From: Serratia odorifera
GTDB taxonomy: Bacteria > Pseudomonadota > Gammaproteobacteria > Enterobacterales > Enterobacteriaceae
Reading direction: 5' to 3'
Assembly: GCF_900635445.1 (NCBI RefSeq)
Contig: NZ_LR134117.1
Coordinates: forward strand, 3,720,001-3,784,000
Length of the DNA stretch: 64,000 nt
This document shows, piece after piece, positions 53,254 through 63,991 of this stretch. The notes under the pieces were generated by a model. The model was given only the letters and a program-made list of their open reading frames with translations. It did no database searches and had not been told where the DNA came from. The stretch's first letter is position 1; each line of letters starts with the position of its first letter. The position numbers and the translations under genes are program-made.

Positions 53254-54817
53254 TTAACCCAGGTGTACCGGCTGGCTGATCCAGTGCCATTGGGTTAACA
53301 GGTCGGTCATCGGTGCCAGGGTATATTCAACGCACAGCAGGCCGGTAATGGTCAGCACCAGCGTGTACGGCAATGCCATCCATACCATGCGGCCATAAGA
53401 CAGGCGCACCAGCGGGGCGAGAGCCGAGGTCAACAGGAACAGGAACGCCGCCTGGCCATTGGGCGTGGCAACCGAGGGCAGGTTGGTACCAGTGTTGATC
53501 GCCACCGCCAGCATTTCGAACTGTTTGAGGGAAATGGCGCCGTTGGTCAGGGCGGCATGGGCTTCGTTGATGTACACGGTGCCGACAAAAACATTGTCGG
53601 ATACCGAAGAAAGCAGACCGTTGAACAGGTAGAACAACACCAGCTGCGCCGACGGTTCGGCCTGCAGCACGAAGGTGATGACCGGCGTAAACAGATGTTG
53701 TTCAATAATGACCGCCACCACGGTGAAGAACACCGTCAGCAGGGCGGTAAACGGCAACGCTTCCTGGAATGCCTTGCCGATGGCGTGTTCGTCGGTCACG
53801 GCCGCATAACGAGGTGGCGAGGATAATCACCGACAGGCCGATCAGACCAACTTCGGCCAGGTGCAGCGCCAGCGCCAGAACCAGCCAAACGCCGATCAAC
53901 GCCTGGATCACCAGTTTGACCTTGTCCTGGCGACTGCGTTTTTCGGTCGCTTTGATGTCATAGTCTTTCAGCACCTCACGCACGCGTTCCGGCAACGTTG
54001 CGCCGTAGCCAAAGACGCCAAAGCGCTCAACCAGCAGGCACACCAGTAAACCGCAGACGAAAACCGGTAGCGTAACCGGTGCCATACGCAAAAAGAAATC
54101 GCCGAAGGCCCAACCGGCGCTCTTGGCGATGATCAGGTTTTGCGGCTCGCCCACCATGGTCATGACGCCGCCCAGTGCGGTACCGACGCCGGCATGCATC
54201 AACAGGCTGCGCAGGAAGGCGCGGAACTGCTCCAGCGTTTGCTTGCGGTCTTCACCGTCAATATTACTGTCGTCACCAACGTCATGCTTACCGTCGGGTT
54301 GATTGGAGGCCACATTGTGATAAATCGAGTAAAACCCGGTGGCGACACTGATCACTACCGCAACCACCGTCAGCGCATCCAGAAACGCGGAAAGTACGGC
54401 CGCCGCCAGACAGAAGGCCAGCGACAGGCGCATTTTTGAACGAATATTCAGCAGCAGTTTAGTGAAGACGTACAGCAGCAACTGCTTCATGAAATAAATG
54501 CCGGCGACCATAAAGATCAGCAGCAGCAGGACGTCCAGATTATTGGCGATCTCCTCGCCAACGTGAGCTGGGCTGGTCATGCCGATAGCTACGGCTTCAA
54601 TGGCCAGCAAACCGCCGGGCTGCAACGGGTAACACTTGAGTGCCATCGCCAGGGTAAAGATAAACTCCACCACCAGCAGCCAGCCGGCAGCGAACGGGCT
54701 GACCAGGAAAAAGACCAATGGATTGATCAATAAAAAGGCAATAATGGTCAGTTTGTACCAGTCGGGCGACTGGCCAAGAAAATTTTTTACTAGCGCACTG
54801 CGCGTTGTCATGTCCAT
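53254..54817 (-). CDS. nhaB: Na+/H+ antiporter NhaB; one frame break
   Basis: An inner-membrane sodium/proton antiporter, about 520 residues when corrected, with 12 or more helices. It begins MDMTTRSALVKNFLGQSPDW, aligning with E. coli NhaB. Conserved stretches are AFLDALTVVAVVISVA, MTMVGEPQNLIIAKSAGW and GLLSSVSDNVFVGTVYINEA. An extra base at GG 53800-53801 breaks the frame between VIILATSLCG and VTDEHAIGKAF. It is divergent from fadR as in E. coli. Confidence 0.94.
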
Positions 54818-55058
54818 GCTGCTTCTACAACCCTTTACCAAATAGTAACTGCTACCCTACCAATGCCACTTGCCGTGATGCAACCGAGACGGAAAATACC
54901 GACGAAAATTGGCACGCTTTGCTTTTTTTGCCTATTTTTTGCCAGGTTATGCACACTTTCGTTTATTGTTTTTCGCTCATGCTATGTCATGCCGGAGCGA
55001 TCTGGTATGATCAGCAGACTACTAATTCTGATTATCGTCGCTACGGAACGTCAAAAAC

Positions 55059-55778
55059 ATGGTCATTAAGGCGCAGAGTCCTGCCGGTTTCGCGGAAGAA
55101 TACATTATCGAAAGTATTTGGAATAATCGCTTCCCCCCTGGCTCTATTTTGCCCGCGGAGCGTGAGCTTTCTGAACTGATTGGGGTCACGCGCACCACGT
55201 TACGAGAGGTTTTGCAACGTTTGGCCCGTGACGGCTGGCTTACCATTCAGCATGGCAAACCGACCAAAGTGAACAACTTTTGGGAAACGTCCGGTCTTAA
55301 TATTCTGGAAACGCTGGCGCGCCTCGATCATAACAGCGTGCCGCAGCTGATCGACAATCTGTTGTCGGTGCGCACCAATATTGCATCGATCTTTATCCGG
55401 GCGGCGGTACGCAACCATCCGGAACAGGCGCAGGAAGTGCTGGCAAAAGCCACCGAGGTGGAAGACCAGGCTGAAGCGTTCAACAAGCTGGATTACGAAA
55501 TCTTCCGTGGGCTGGCGTTTGTTTCCGGCAATCCCATTTACGGTTTGATCTTCAACGGTCTCAAAGGCCTGTACACCCGCGTGGGTCGCTACTATTTCTC
55601 CAATCCGGAAGCGCGCAAGCTGGCGTTGAACTTCTACAGCAAGCTGTCGATGCTGTGCCACGAGAAAATGTACGATCAGGTGATGGATACGGTGCGTAAT
55701 TATGGCAAGGAAAGCGGCGCCATCTGGCACAGTATGCAGGGCACCATGCCAAGCGATCTGACGGAAGCTCGTCGCTAG
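55059..55778 (+). CDS. fadR: Fatty acid metabolism regulator FadR
   Basis: A 239-residue GntR-family regulator that represses fad genes and activates fabA/fabB, released by long-chain acyl-CoA. The N-terminal winged helix has PAERELSELIGVTRTTLREV and GWLTIQHGKPTKVN. The C-terminal FCD-type acyl-CoA domain contains LNILETLARLDHNSVPQLID and YYFSNPEARKLALNFY. ATG 55059 gives the usual MVIKAQSPAGFAEEY. A likely target site precedes fadD in this window. Confidence 0.95.
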   Translation: MVIKAQSPAGFAEEYIIESIWNNRFPPGSILPAERELSELIGVTRTTLREVLQRLARDGWLTIQHGKPTKVNNFWETSGLNILETLARLDHNSVPQLIDNLLSVRTNIASIFIRAAVRNHPEQAQEVLAKATEVEDQAEAFNKLDYEIFRGLAFVSGNPIYGLIFNGLKGLYTRVGRYYFSNPEARKLALNFYSKLSMLCHEKMYDQVMDTVRNYGKESGAIWHSMQGTMPSDLTEARR

Positions 55779-55795
55779 GGCAGGATTGGCAATCG

Positions 55796-55826
55796 AAAGG
55801 GGCGCACTGACTGGCGCCCCTTTTTT
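55796..55826. terminator. Terminator between fadR and ycgB
   Basis: GGGGCGC (55799-55805) pairs with GCGCCCC (55814-55820), flanked by AAA on the left and TTTTTT on the right. It serves fadR and, less strongly, the convergent ycgB. Confidence 0.88.
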
Positions 55827-55837
55827 GTTGCGTTCAA

Positions 55838-57374
55838 TTACAGCGTGTTGGGGCGCGGGCGGGCAACGCTCCAGCAGTTCAATGCTGCCATCTTCGTTTT
55901 GCTGTTCCAAAATCACGTCGAACCCCCACAGGCGGTGCAGGTGCTTCATGACCTCGCGGCGGCTTTTGTCCAGCGGCGCACGCTCTTGCGGTACATAGCG
56001 CATGGTCAGTGAACGGTCGCCGCGCAGGTCAACGTTCCAGATTTGGATGTTCGGTTCGTGATTGCTCAGGTTGTACTGGGCTGACAATTCCTGGCGAATC
56101 GCCCGGTAGCCGGCTTCGTCATGGATTGCCGCGATCTCCAGATAATTGTTGCGATCGTCATCCAGCACGGTAAACAACCGGAAGTCACGCATCACCTTCG
56201 GCGACAGAAACTGGCTGATAAAACTTTCGTCCTTGAAGTCCCGCATGGCGAAATGCAGGGTGTCCAGCCAGTCTTTGCCGGCGATATCCGGGAACCAGTA
56301 GCGATCTTCTTCCGTCGGCGACTGGCAGATACGTTTGATATCCTGGAACATGGCGAACCCGAGGGCATACGGGTTGATGCCATTGTAATAAGGGCTGTTG
56401 TACGGCGGTTGGTATACCACGTTGGTATGGCTGTGCAGGAACTCGAGCATAAAGCGATCGCTCACCCGGCCTTCGTCGTACAGGTGATTGAGAATGGTGT
56501 AATGCCAGAAGGTCGCCCAGCCTTCGTTCATCACCTGCGTCTGCTTCTGCGGATAGAAATACTGACTCACCTTGCGTACGATGCGCAGCACTTCGCGCTG
56601 CCACGGTTCCAGCAGCGGTGCGTTCTTCTCCATAAAATAGAGAATATTTTCCTGCGGCTCGGCGGGATAGCGGTGAGCCTGTTCCGGCGCTTCTTCCCGC
56701 TCGACGCGCGGCAGGGTTTTCCACAGCGAATTGACCTGGCTTTGCAGGTATTCTTCCCGGCTTTTTTGCCGAGCCTTTTCCTCCTGCAATGAAATTTTCT
56801 GTGGGCGTTTATAGCGATCGACGCCGTAACTCATCAATGCATGGCAGGAGTCGAGCAGTTTTTCCACTTCGACCACCCCGTAGCGCTCTTCGCATTCGCT
56901 GATGTAGTGGCGGGCGAACAGCAGATAATCGACGATCGAACTGGCATCGGTCCAACTGCGGAACAGATAGTTGTTCTTGAAAAATGAATTATGTCCATAA
57001 CAGGCATGCGCCATCACCAGCGCTTGCATGGTGATGGTATTTTCTTCCATCAGATAGGCAATGCAGGGATTGGAGTTGATAACAATTTCATAGGCCAACC
57101 CTTGCTGTCCATGCTTGTATCGCTGCTCGGTCTCGATGAATTTTTTGCCGAATGACCAATGGGTATAGTTGATCGGCATACCGACGCTGGAATAGGCATC
57201 CATCATTTGTTCGGAGGTAATCACTTCGATTTGATGCGGATAGGTGTCCAGTCGGTAATGCTTGGCTACGCGATCGATATGATCCAGATACACTTGCAGC
57301 AGCTCGAACGTCCAGTCCGGTCCATCGCTCAGACGTTTTTCATCCGTAATGTGATCATGTGTTGAAGTAGACAT
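55838..57374 (-). CDS. ycgB: SpoVR family protein YcgB; 3' frame break
   Basis: The corrected length is 511 residues, as in E. coli YcgB. It begins MSTSTHDHITDEKRLSDGPD and has YPHQIEVITSEQMMDAYSS, QTQVMNEGWATFWHYTILNH (a metal-like motif), and QDIKRICQSPTEEDRYWFPD. The biochemical role of SpoVR proteins is unknown; they are tied to sporulation cortex in Bacillus and to stationary-phase expression in enterobacteria. The 4-G run at 55850-55853 holds an extra base. The correct end is ERCPPAPNTL. As printed, the frame runs another 200 residues antisense through the terminator and fadR. Confidence 0.92.
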
Positions 57375-57900
57375 CAGCGCACCCCTCGTTATTAACGGGC
57401 CCGGCTCATAGCGGCGGCCCTGTAACAATCGTAGCTCAAAACCGGGCAGGGGGGATGGGTTATAAAACCTAAAAATTCAACGCACTGGCTCATCGGTCAA
57501 GGTCGTCCGATTTATGAGCGAATTTTTATGCTGACGCCGAGTGCGCTCCCTGGCAAATGATATTGCGATGAATGGGCTGTTTTATGGATTATTATTCTGC
57601 GGTTAATGGTGGCGATATTTTTATATTCTGTTAATGGCATGTTGCACGCTAGGCCAATTTACGATGATGACAATGCTGTCAATGCTAGCAAAAAAGACGG
57701 TAATTGGCCGGTTATAGCGGCTTTTGCCACAGGTTATCGCTATTTGTTGCCGTCTATTGCAAAACAATCTCAGTTGAACGATAAATTAATTGTGAAATCA
57801 GTCACGTTTGATGATTAATTTGTTGGATGGTTTTTTCCTCTGAGTTAATTTCCTGTGAGCAGAATATTATGCTTTATCATGCCTGGGGCCGGAGTCAACG
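57375..57900. other. ycgB-dadA intergenic region
   Basis: About 525 bases, A/T-rich in its right half, holding the ycgB and dadA promoters. TTATCAT near 57873 could be a dadA -10. The E. coli dad promoter is under Lrp and CRP control, but I cannot assign those sites here. One 70-codon ORF is listed separately. Confidence 0.45.
57606..57818 (+). CDS. Small ORF of unknown function before dadA
   Basis: A 70-codon ORF with a hydrophobic start (MVAIFLYSVNGMLHARPIYD), which could be a short signal-like segment, then a mixed polar tail ending VKSVTFDD. It is A/T-rich compared with its neighbours. No ribosome site is clear. I do not recognise it. It could be a recently acquired or decaying small gene, or chance. 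Confidence 0.28.
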   Translation: MVAIFLYSVNGMLHARPIYDDDNAVNASKKDGNWPVIAAFATGYRYLLPSIAKQSQLNDKLIVKSVTFDD

Positions 57901-59205
57901 ATGCGAGTGTTAATTTTAGGTAGTGGGGTAGTCGGCGTAGCCAGTGCCTGGTATTTGGCGAAGGCCGGTCATGAGGTTACGGTGATCGACCGTCAATCGG
58001 GCCCGGCGATGGAAACCAGCGCCGCCAATGCCGGCCAGATCTCCCCCGGTTACGCCGCGCCCTGGGCCGCTCCCGGCGTGCCGTTGAAAGCAATTAAATG
58101 GATGTTCCAACGCCATGCGCCATTAGCGATTCGCCTGGACGGCAGCAGCTTCCAGCTCAACTGGATGTGGCAGATGCTGAAAAACTGCAATGTCTCCCAT
58201 TACATGACCAACAAAGGGCGCATGGTGCGGTTGGCCGAATACAGCCGTGACTGCATCAAAGCACTGCGCCAGGAAACCGGCATTCAATACGAAGGTCGCC
58301 AGGGCGGTACCTTACAACTGTTCCGTACCCAGCAGCAGTATGAAAACGCCGCGAAGGACATCGCAGTATTGGAAGATGCCGGTGTCCCGTATAAATTGCT
58401 CGATGCAGGCCAACTGGCAAGCGCTGAACCGGCGCTGGCTCAGGTTGCGCATAAACTGACCGGTGGCTTGCAGTTGCCGAATGACGAAACCGGTGATTGT
58501 CAGCTGTTTACCCAGCAATTGGCGGCGATGGCGCAACAGGCGGGCGTAACCTTTCTGTACAACCACAGCGTGGATCGCCTGCTGGTGGAGGGGGACAAAA
58601 TTAGCGGTGTGCAATGTGGCGACCAGCTATTGACCGCCGACAGCTATGTGGTTGCCTTCGGTTCCTATTCCACCGCGCTGCTGCGTGGGCTGGTGTCGAT
58701 ACCGGTATATCCGTTGAAAGGCTATTCGCTGACTATTCCGATTACCGACGCCTCGGCGGCACCGTTTTCGACCGTGCTGGATGAAACCTACAAAATCGCC
58801 ATTACCCGCTTCGACCAGCGTATCCGCGTTGGCGGCATGGCCGAGATCGTCGGGTTCAATACCGAGTTGGAGCAAAAGCGCCGCGCAACGCTGGAGATGG
58901 TGGTGCGCGATCTGTATCCGAACGGCGGCAACGTCGAACAGGCGACCTTCTGGACCGGGCTACGCCCGATGACGCCGGACGGCACGCCGATAGTCGGTCG
59001 CACCTCGGTGAAAAACCTCTACCTGAACACCGGTCATGGCACGCTGGGATGGACCATGGCCTGCGGTTCCGGCCAGTTGCTTGCCGATCTGATCTCAGGG
59101 ACCACCCCGGCAATACCCTCCGATGATTTATCGGTGGCGCGTTACAGTGCGGGGTTTCGCAACTCACGTAGCGTTCCGTTGAAAGGCGTGCACCCAGTAC
59201 GTTAA
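57901..59205 (+). CDS. dadA: D-amino acid dehydrogenase DadA
   Basis: A 434-residue FAD-dependent inner-membrane dehydrogenase that oxidises D-alanine to pyruvate and ammonia, passing electrons to the quinone pool. The N-terminal FAD motif is LILGSGVVGVASAWYLAKAG. ETSAANAGQISPGYAAPWAA and the C-terminal GLRPMTPDGTPIVGRTS and LNTGHGTLGWTMACGSG are typical. It is followed 62 bases later by dadX, the racemase that supplies its substrate. Intact. Confidence 0.95.
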   Translation: MRVLILGSGVVGVASAWYLAKAGHEVTVIDRQSGPAMETSAANAGQISPGYAAPWAAPGVPLKAIKWMFQRHAPLAIRLDGSSFQLNWMWQMLKNCNVSHYMTNKGRMVRLAEYSRDCIKALRQETGIQYEGRQGGTLQLFRTQQQYENAAKDIAVLEDAGVPYKLLDAGQLASAEPALAQVAHKLTGGLQLPNDETGDCQLFTQQLAAMAQQAGVTFLYNHSVDRLLVEGDKISGVQCGDQLLTADSYVVAFGSYSTALLRGLVSIPVYPLKGYSLTIPITDASAAPFSTVLDETYKIAITRFDQRIRVGGMAEIVGFNTELEQKRRATLEMVVRDLYPNGGNVEQATFWTGLRPMTPDGTPIVGRTSVKNLYLNTGHGTLGWTMACGSGQLLADLISGTTPAIPSDDLSVARYSAGFRNSRSVPLKGVHPVR

Positions 59206-59267
59206 TCCTCGCATTATTGCCGCTGGTCCCCGCCAGCGGCCCTTAAATCCGGCCCGAAGGAGAGCCC

Positions 59268-60339
59268 ATGCCCCGCCCGATTAGCGCTACGCTGCATCTT
59301 GCCGCGTTTGACAATAACCTGCAGGTGATCCGCCGCTTTGCGCCAACCGCCAAAAATCTGGTCGGTGGTCAAGGCCAATGCCTATGGCCATGGGATTGAC
59401 CGGGTATGGCAAAGCCTGGCGAACACCGACGGTTTCGCCCTGCTGGATCTCGCCGAAGCGGTGATGCTGCGTGACGCCGGCTGGCAAGGGCCGATACTGC
59501 TGCTGGAGGGTTTTTTCCAGGCGCAAGACCTGGCGCTGATTGACCGTTATCGTCTGACAACCGCCGTGCACAGTGACTGGCAGTTGGCGGCCATTGCCGA
59601 GGCGCAACTGTCGGCCCCGCTGGCGGTTTACCTAAAAATCAACAGCGGCATGAACCGTCTGGGGTTTGCGCCGGCACGACTGCCGCAGGTCTGGCAGCAG
59701 GCGCAACAGATCCGCAATATTGCGGCGATCACGTTGATGAGCCATTTTGCCACCGCCGATGGCCCGCAGGGCGTGACGCAGCAGATGGCGACCATCGATG
59801 CCGCGGCAGCAGCGCTACCCTTGCCGCGTTGTCTGGCCAATTCCGCCGCGACGCTGTGGCACCCGGCGACGCACGGTAGTTGGGTGCGGCCAGGTATTGT
59901 ACTCTATGGCGCATCGCCGAGCGGCCAGTGGCGTGATATCGCCGAGACCGGTCTTCAGCCGACGATGTCGCTGCGCAGTGAAATCATCGCGCTGCAAACG
60001 CTTCAGCCCGGCGATCGCGTCGGCTACGGCTGGCGCTACGCCGCATCTGCCGTACAGCGCATCGGCATCGTGGCCTGCGGTTATGCCGATGGCTATCCGC
60101 GCCATGCCCCCAGCGGTACGCCGGTATGGGTGGATGGGGTGTTGACGCGCACCGTAGGGACGGTTTCGATGGATATGCTGGCGGTTGATTTAACCTCCTG
60201 CCCGCAGGCCAGCATCGGTACGCCGGTGGAACTATGGGGACGTCATCTGCCGGTGGATGAGGTGGCCGCCGCAGCCGGTACGCTGGGGTACGAGCTGCTG
60301 ACGGCGTTGGCTCAGCGGGTGCCGGTGGTAAGCGGTTAA
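59268..60339 (+). CDS. dadX: Catabolic alanine racemase DadX; one frame break
   Basis: A PLP-dependent alanine racemase, 356 residues when corrected. The Schiff-base lysine is Lys35 in IWSVVKANAYGHG. The second catalytic base, Tyr, lies in GDRVGYGWRY. The TIM-barrel domain shows LKINSGMNRLGFAP. The 5-A run at 59352-59356 has one extra base, which ends the protein after about 43 residues as printed. With four A the text is continuous. AAGGAGAG precedes ATG 59268. It forms the dad operon with dadA, converting L- to D-alanine for DadA. Confidence 0.94.
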
Positions 60340-61529
60340 CCGATCTTGTTCAACTGACCTTTGATCTGCTTGCTGCGCTGGCGCGCGTGCAGCGCCAGAG
60401 CACATCCTGCCAGCATCACCAGCGCCAGCGCCAGCTTGGGCTGCAACGGCAGCGCCATGGCCAACAAGCCCAGCGCGGCGCCGCCGGCCATCTGCACAAA
60501 ACCGACCAGCGCCGATGCGACACCGGCCTCGTTGGAATACGGCTCCAGCGCATAGCTGGTCGCCGGCCCCATCATAAATGCCAAACCGGCGCAGGCGCTG
60601 GCGACCGGCAGCATATATACCAGCCAGTGGGTTTGTGCCGCCGGCGTCAATACCTCCACGCCGAGCAGCAGGCCGAGACAGCCAAGCCCCATCAACAGAC
60701 CGCCGGTGGCCAGACAGAACGGCCGCCCGACCTTGCGAATCAACCGGTTGGCGAAAAAACTCACCAGCATGATCCAGAAGCCGTTGGCGCCGAATACCAG
60801 CGAAAACTGCAACGGCGTTAGCCCGGCAGTGCCCATCAGCACATTGGGCGCCAACGAAACGTAGGTCAGCGCCATACCCATTGCGCCGGCGTTCACCAGC
60901 GAAAACGACAGAAAACGCCGTTGGCGCAAAATACCGGCATACTGGCGCAGCGGCAAGCTTTTAACCGGCAGCGTATCGGCCGGGCGGGTTTCCGGCAGGC
61001 GCAGGGCGATCAGTATCAATACCAGCAGCGCATAGCCGACCAGGAACCAGAACGGCGCGCGCCAGCCAAGGGCTTCCGCCAGCAGGCCGCCGAGCAATGG
61101 GGCGAGCGCCGGAATAATATTGAGCGTGCCATTCAGAAAACCAAAGGCGCGGGCGGCATCGTCGCCGTTCATGCGATCCCGCACGCCGCTAAATGCCACT
61201 ACGGCGGTACAGCACACGGCAACGCCCTGCAACAGCCGCGAAGCGATAAACCAGCCAGGAGTGGTTGCCAACGCCGCCATCGCCGCGCCGATCATATAGA
61301 TAACCACCCCGGCCAACGCGACCGGCTTGCGGCCATAGTTATCCACCAGCGGTCCGGCGATGATCTGGCCGAGTCCGAGCACCAGGATAAACAGCGAAAT
61401 CGTCGATTGGATCAGCGCCTCGCTGCTGTTCAGGCCGACGGCAATCGCCGGAATGGTCGGCAGATAAAGATCGATGCCCAATGGGCCAAGCAACACCAGA
61501 CTGAGAAGCAGTAACAGAAATTTTTGCAT
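60336..61529 (-). CDS. MFS drug-resistance transporter (Bcr/CflA/MdtL-like)
   Basis: A 397-residue 12-helix major facilitator protein. The first helix and loop, LVLLGPLGIDLYLPTIPAIA, and motif A, GPLVDNYGRKPVAL, place it near the Bcr/CflA and MdtL drug-proton antiporters. FLNGTLNIIPALAPLLGGLL is the motif C region. I start at MQKFLLLLLSLVLLG (61529). Ten in-frame codons upstream lack hydrophobic character. The substrate is unknown. Its end overlaps dadX by 4 bases, tail to tail. Confidence 0.82.
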   Translation of the reverse strand: MQKFLLLLLSLVLLGPLGIDLYLPTIPAIAVGLNSSEALIQSTISLFILVLGLGQIIAGPLVDNYGRKPVALAGVVIYMIGAAMAALATTPGWFIASRLLQGVAVCCTAVVAFSGVRDRMNGDDAARAFGFLNGTLNIIPALAPLLGGLLAEALGWRAPFWFLVGYALLVLILIALRLPETRPADTLPVKSLPLRQYAGILRQRRFLSFSLVNAGAMGMALTYVSLAPNVLMGTAGLTPLQFSLVFGANGFWIMLVSFFANRLIRKVGRPFCLATGGLLMGLGCLGLLLGVEVLTPAAQTHWLVYMLPVASACAGLAFMMGPATSYALEPYSNEAGVASALVGFVQMAGGAALGLLAMALPLQPKLALALVMLAGCALALHARQRSKQIKGQLNKIG

Positions 61530-61649
61530 AACAAAAACAGCACATCCAAGTGACAAAGAGGGCTAGAGTAGTGGGTCTGGCGGCAAATGGAAAGAGCCGC
61601 CATGGCTGGCGTGCGGCCAGTCAGGCCGGAGAGCATCGAGCAAAGGGGG

Positions 61650-62219
61650 TTACGCTGTCGGAAGCGATGGACCTTTGCGGTAATACAATGCTGAAACCGC
61701 ATCGGCGATGTAACGTGCCTGATGCTTGGCATCGTCCAGTGCCCGGTGTGGCGTGCCTTCAAACGGCCGGTCTTTTTTCGGGTTGAAACCGTGCAGTTCA
61801 GCCAGCGTAATTACCGTGCGAACATCCTGGGTATCCCAGAATTTCCACGGACAGGGCATGTCCAACTGCTGGTAGGCATGTTCGAGGATGGCACAATCAA
61901 ACTCTTTGCCATTGCCCCAGACTTTGACGCTGTCGCTGCTGTTGATGTGGATAAACCGGCTGAAGCTGGTCAGCACCCGCTTGAGGCTGTCGCTGCCGGC
62001 AAACGCCAGTTTGCGTGCTTCATCCGACTGTCTGGCCCACCAGGCGACGGTATCCAGGCTGATGGTGCGCCCCGGCTGTGCCTTCTGGCTGCTGACGGCG
62101 GTTTCGAACTCGGCGCCCAACTGACCGGTACGTGGATCAAAGAATACCCCGGCGACGACCAGAATAACGGCACTCGGTTTGATATCCAGCGTTTCAATAT
62201 CCAACATCAAATGATGCAT
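61650..62219 (-). CDS. DEDD-type 3'-5' exonuclease (Rv2179c-like domain)
   Basis: A 189-residue protein with the DEDD exonuclease pattern. The first acidic pair is in MLDIETLDIKPSAVIL, another Asp is in VWGNGKEFDCAILEHAY, and the final His-Asp is in TPHRALDDAKHQARYI. The GTPHRALDDA ending and length match the Rv2179c-like 3'-5' exoribonuclease family often annotated in enterobacteria and phages. The RNA or DNA target is unknown. It is a single gene between the MFS exporter and the ABC permease. Confidence 0.8.
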   Translation of the reverse strand: MHHLMLDIETLDIKPSAVILVVAGVFFDPRTGQLGAEFETAVSSQKAQPGRTISLDTVAWWARQSDEARKLAFAGSDSLKRVLTSFSRFIHINSSDSVKVWGNGKEFDCAILEHAYQQLDMPCPWKFWDTQDVRTVITLAELHGFNPKKDRPFEGTPHRALDDAKHQARYIADAVSALYYRKGPSLPTA

Positions 62220-62248
62220 TGGCAGATCCCAAGATTAATAACTTGCCA

Positions 62249-63991
62249 CTATGGTACTACAAGCGCGGGATGACTGCGTGCTCGACCATGATTGCTCCCC
62301 AGCGCTCCGGCCAATGACACCGCCAGTAACGACAATAGCAACAGCGCGCAGGCCGGTGCCAATACCGTCCACGGCGCGCGCTCGAGATATGGCATGCCTT
62401 CGGCCAGCACCAATCCCCATTCGGCGCTGGGCGGTTGCGGCCCCAGGCCAAGAAAACTCAAGGCGGCCAGCGCCAGCGCAATACCCGGCAGCCGTAACAT
62501 GGCATGACGCGATAGCGGGCCGATCACCGCCGGCAGCAGATAATGCGTCAGTCTACGCAGCGGACCGACGCCCAGTATCGGCAACATGCGAATATAGGGC
62601 TGTCGGCGGGTTTCGTGCAGCAACGCGGCACAGTGCGCGGCCAGCGGCGCCCAACTGACCAGCAACACCGCGCAGGCTGCGCCGTAGGATGAGGGACCGG
62701 TGACGGCGACAACCATCAATCCGGCGATAATCGGCGGCGTAGCGTTGGCGGTTTCGATGATGCCGCACAGCAGCCGTGGCATCAGGCCAAGCAATAATCC
62801 CAACAGCAGCGCACAGACGCTGACCGCCAGTGCCAGCAGGCTGGTATGCCACGCGCCGTAAGCCACCCGCGCCAGGATATCGCGGCCGGTGGCGTCGGCA
62901 CCGAGCGGCAACGCCAGACTGGGCGGTTGCAGACGTAAATGCAGCGATGCCAGCGGATCGCGTAACAAACCGCTCAATATCAGCAGGCACAGAATGACCG
63001 CGGTAATGCCAACAACCAGATAACCGCCGTGGTGCACGGCTTCCGCCGGGCGGGTATTGGGCAGCGTGATGCCGCTACGTCCCAGGAGCAGGTAGTGTAA
63101 CGTGTGTGCCAACAGGCCGGCGGCAAATGCGATGGCCAACAGCAATAACACGCCACACTGCAACGCCGGTAAATCCTGCGCGACGGCAGCGCCCAGCGTG
63201 GCACGCCCGAGGCCCGGAATGGCAAATATCTTTTCTACCGCCACCGCTCCGCCGGTGAGGCCGACCAGTACCAGCCCCAACTGCGGCAATAACGCCGGCA
63301 GGGTGCGCCGAAACACCGCCAGCAGGCGCTGATGCCAGGGAATGCCGGCCAGGCACCAGTTTAATAACCAGCGCTCGCTGAAGGTTAGCGCCAGTCCGTC
63401 GTTGAGCAACAGGCCGAGCAGTCCGCCGGCGGGCAAGCCCAGCGCCAATGCAGGTAAAACCGCGTGTTGCCAACCTTGCCAGCCAAACGGCGGCAGCCAG
63501 CCTAACCAGACCGCGCCGACGATCAATAACAGCGTCGCCAACAGAAACTCTGGCAGAGCGGTCAGGCTGGTGGCGATAATGCCGACGGAGGGGCGGTTAA
63601 CGCCGCGCAAGCCGCGCCATAGGGTTGGTACTGCCAGCAACAGGGCGATGGCCAGCGCAACCGCTAGCGCGTAGGCCATCAAGCTTAATGAAACGCCGGT
63701 GGCGCGTAGCATGCCAGGCAGTACCGGTTGGCCGGAAATCCACGAGTTGCCGGCATCGCCGTGCAGCAATCCTGACAACCAATGCCCCAACAGAGCCAAG
63801 GGGCCGTCTTCCAGCCCGTAACGCTGGCGTATGGCGTCCAATGCTTCAGGCGTGGCGATCTGATCCCCGGAGCGCGCGCGCAGCAGGCTCAGTGCCGGAT
63901 CGCGTCCCGACAGCCACGGCAGTAATCCGATTAGCATCACCGTACTCGCTAATGCCAGTAAACGTGAACCCCAGGGCAACGCCGATTGCAC
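62249..63991 (-). CDS. Fused DppB-DppC-type peptide/nickel ABC permease
   Basis: A 580-residue protein that joins two binding-protein-dependent permease domains. Residues ~1-310 resemble DppB (RSGDQIATPEALDAIRQRYG, LHGDAGNSWISGQPV, TALPEFLLATLLLIVG, and the EAA-like loop VEKIFAIPGLGRATLGAAVA). Residues ~330-560 resemble DppC (LPLGADATGRDILARVAYG, LVSWAPLAAHCAALLHETRR, ALAALSFLGLGPQPPSAEWG). About 12 helices are expected. Such fusions replace two separate subunits of peptide, opine or nickel importers. The frame is open to the window edge, so the GTG at 63991 may not be the true start. Binding-protein and ATPase genes lie outside the window. Confidence 0.82.
   Translation of the reverse strand: MQSALPWGSRLLALASTVMLIGLLPWLSGRDPALSLLRARSGDQIATPEALDAIRQRYGLEDGPLALLGHWLSGLLHGDAGNSWISGQPVLPGMLRATGVSLSLMAYALAVALAIALLLAVPTLWRGLRGVNRPSVGIIATSLTALPEFLLATLLLIVGAVWLGWLPPFGWQGWQHAVLPALALGLPAGGLLGLLLNDGLALTFSERWLLNWCLAGIPWHQRLLAVFRRTLPALLPQLGLVLVGLTGGAVAVEKIFAIPGLGRATLGAAVAQDLPALQCGVLLLLAIAFAAGLLAHTLHYLLLGRSGITLPNTRPAEAVHHGGYLVVGITAVILCLLILSGLLRDPLASLHLRLQPPSLALPLGADATGRDILARVAYGAWHTSLLALAVSVCALLLGLLLGLMPRLLCGIIETANATPPIIAGLMVVAVTGPSSYGAACAVLLVSWAPLAAHCAALLHETRRQPYIRMLPILGVGPLRRLTHYLLPAVIGPLSRHAMLRLPGIALALAALSFLGLGPQPPSAEWGLVLAEGMPYLERAPWTVLAPACALLLLSLLAVSLAGALGSNHGRARSHPALVVP

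Noticed and set aside
55200..55837. C-terminal extension of YcgB by about 200 residues, antisense to fadR
   Set aside because: It arises from one extra G at 55850-55853. The corrected stop at 55838 gives the family length.
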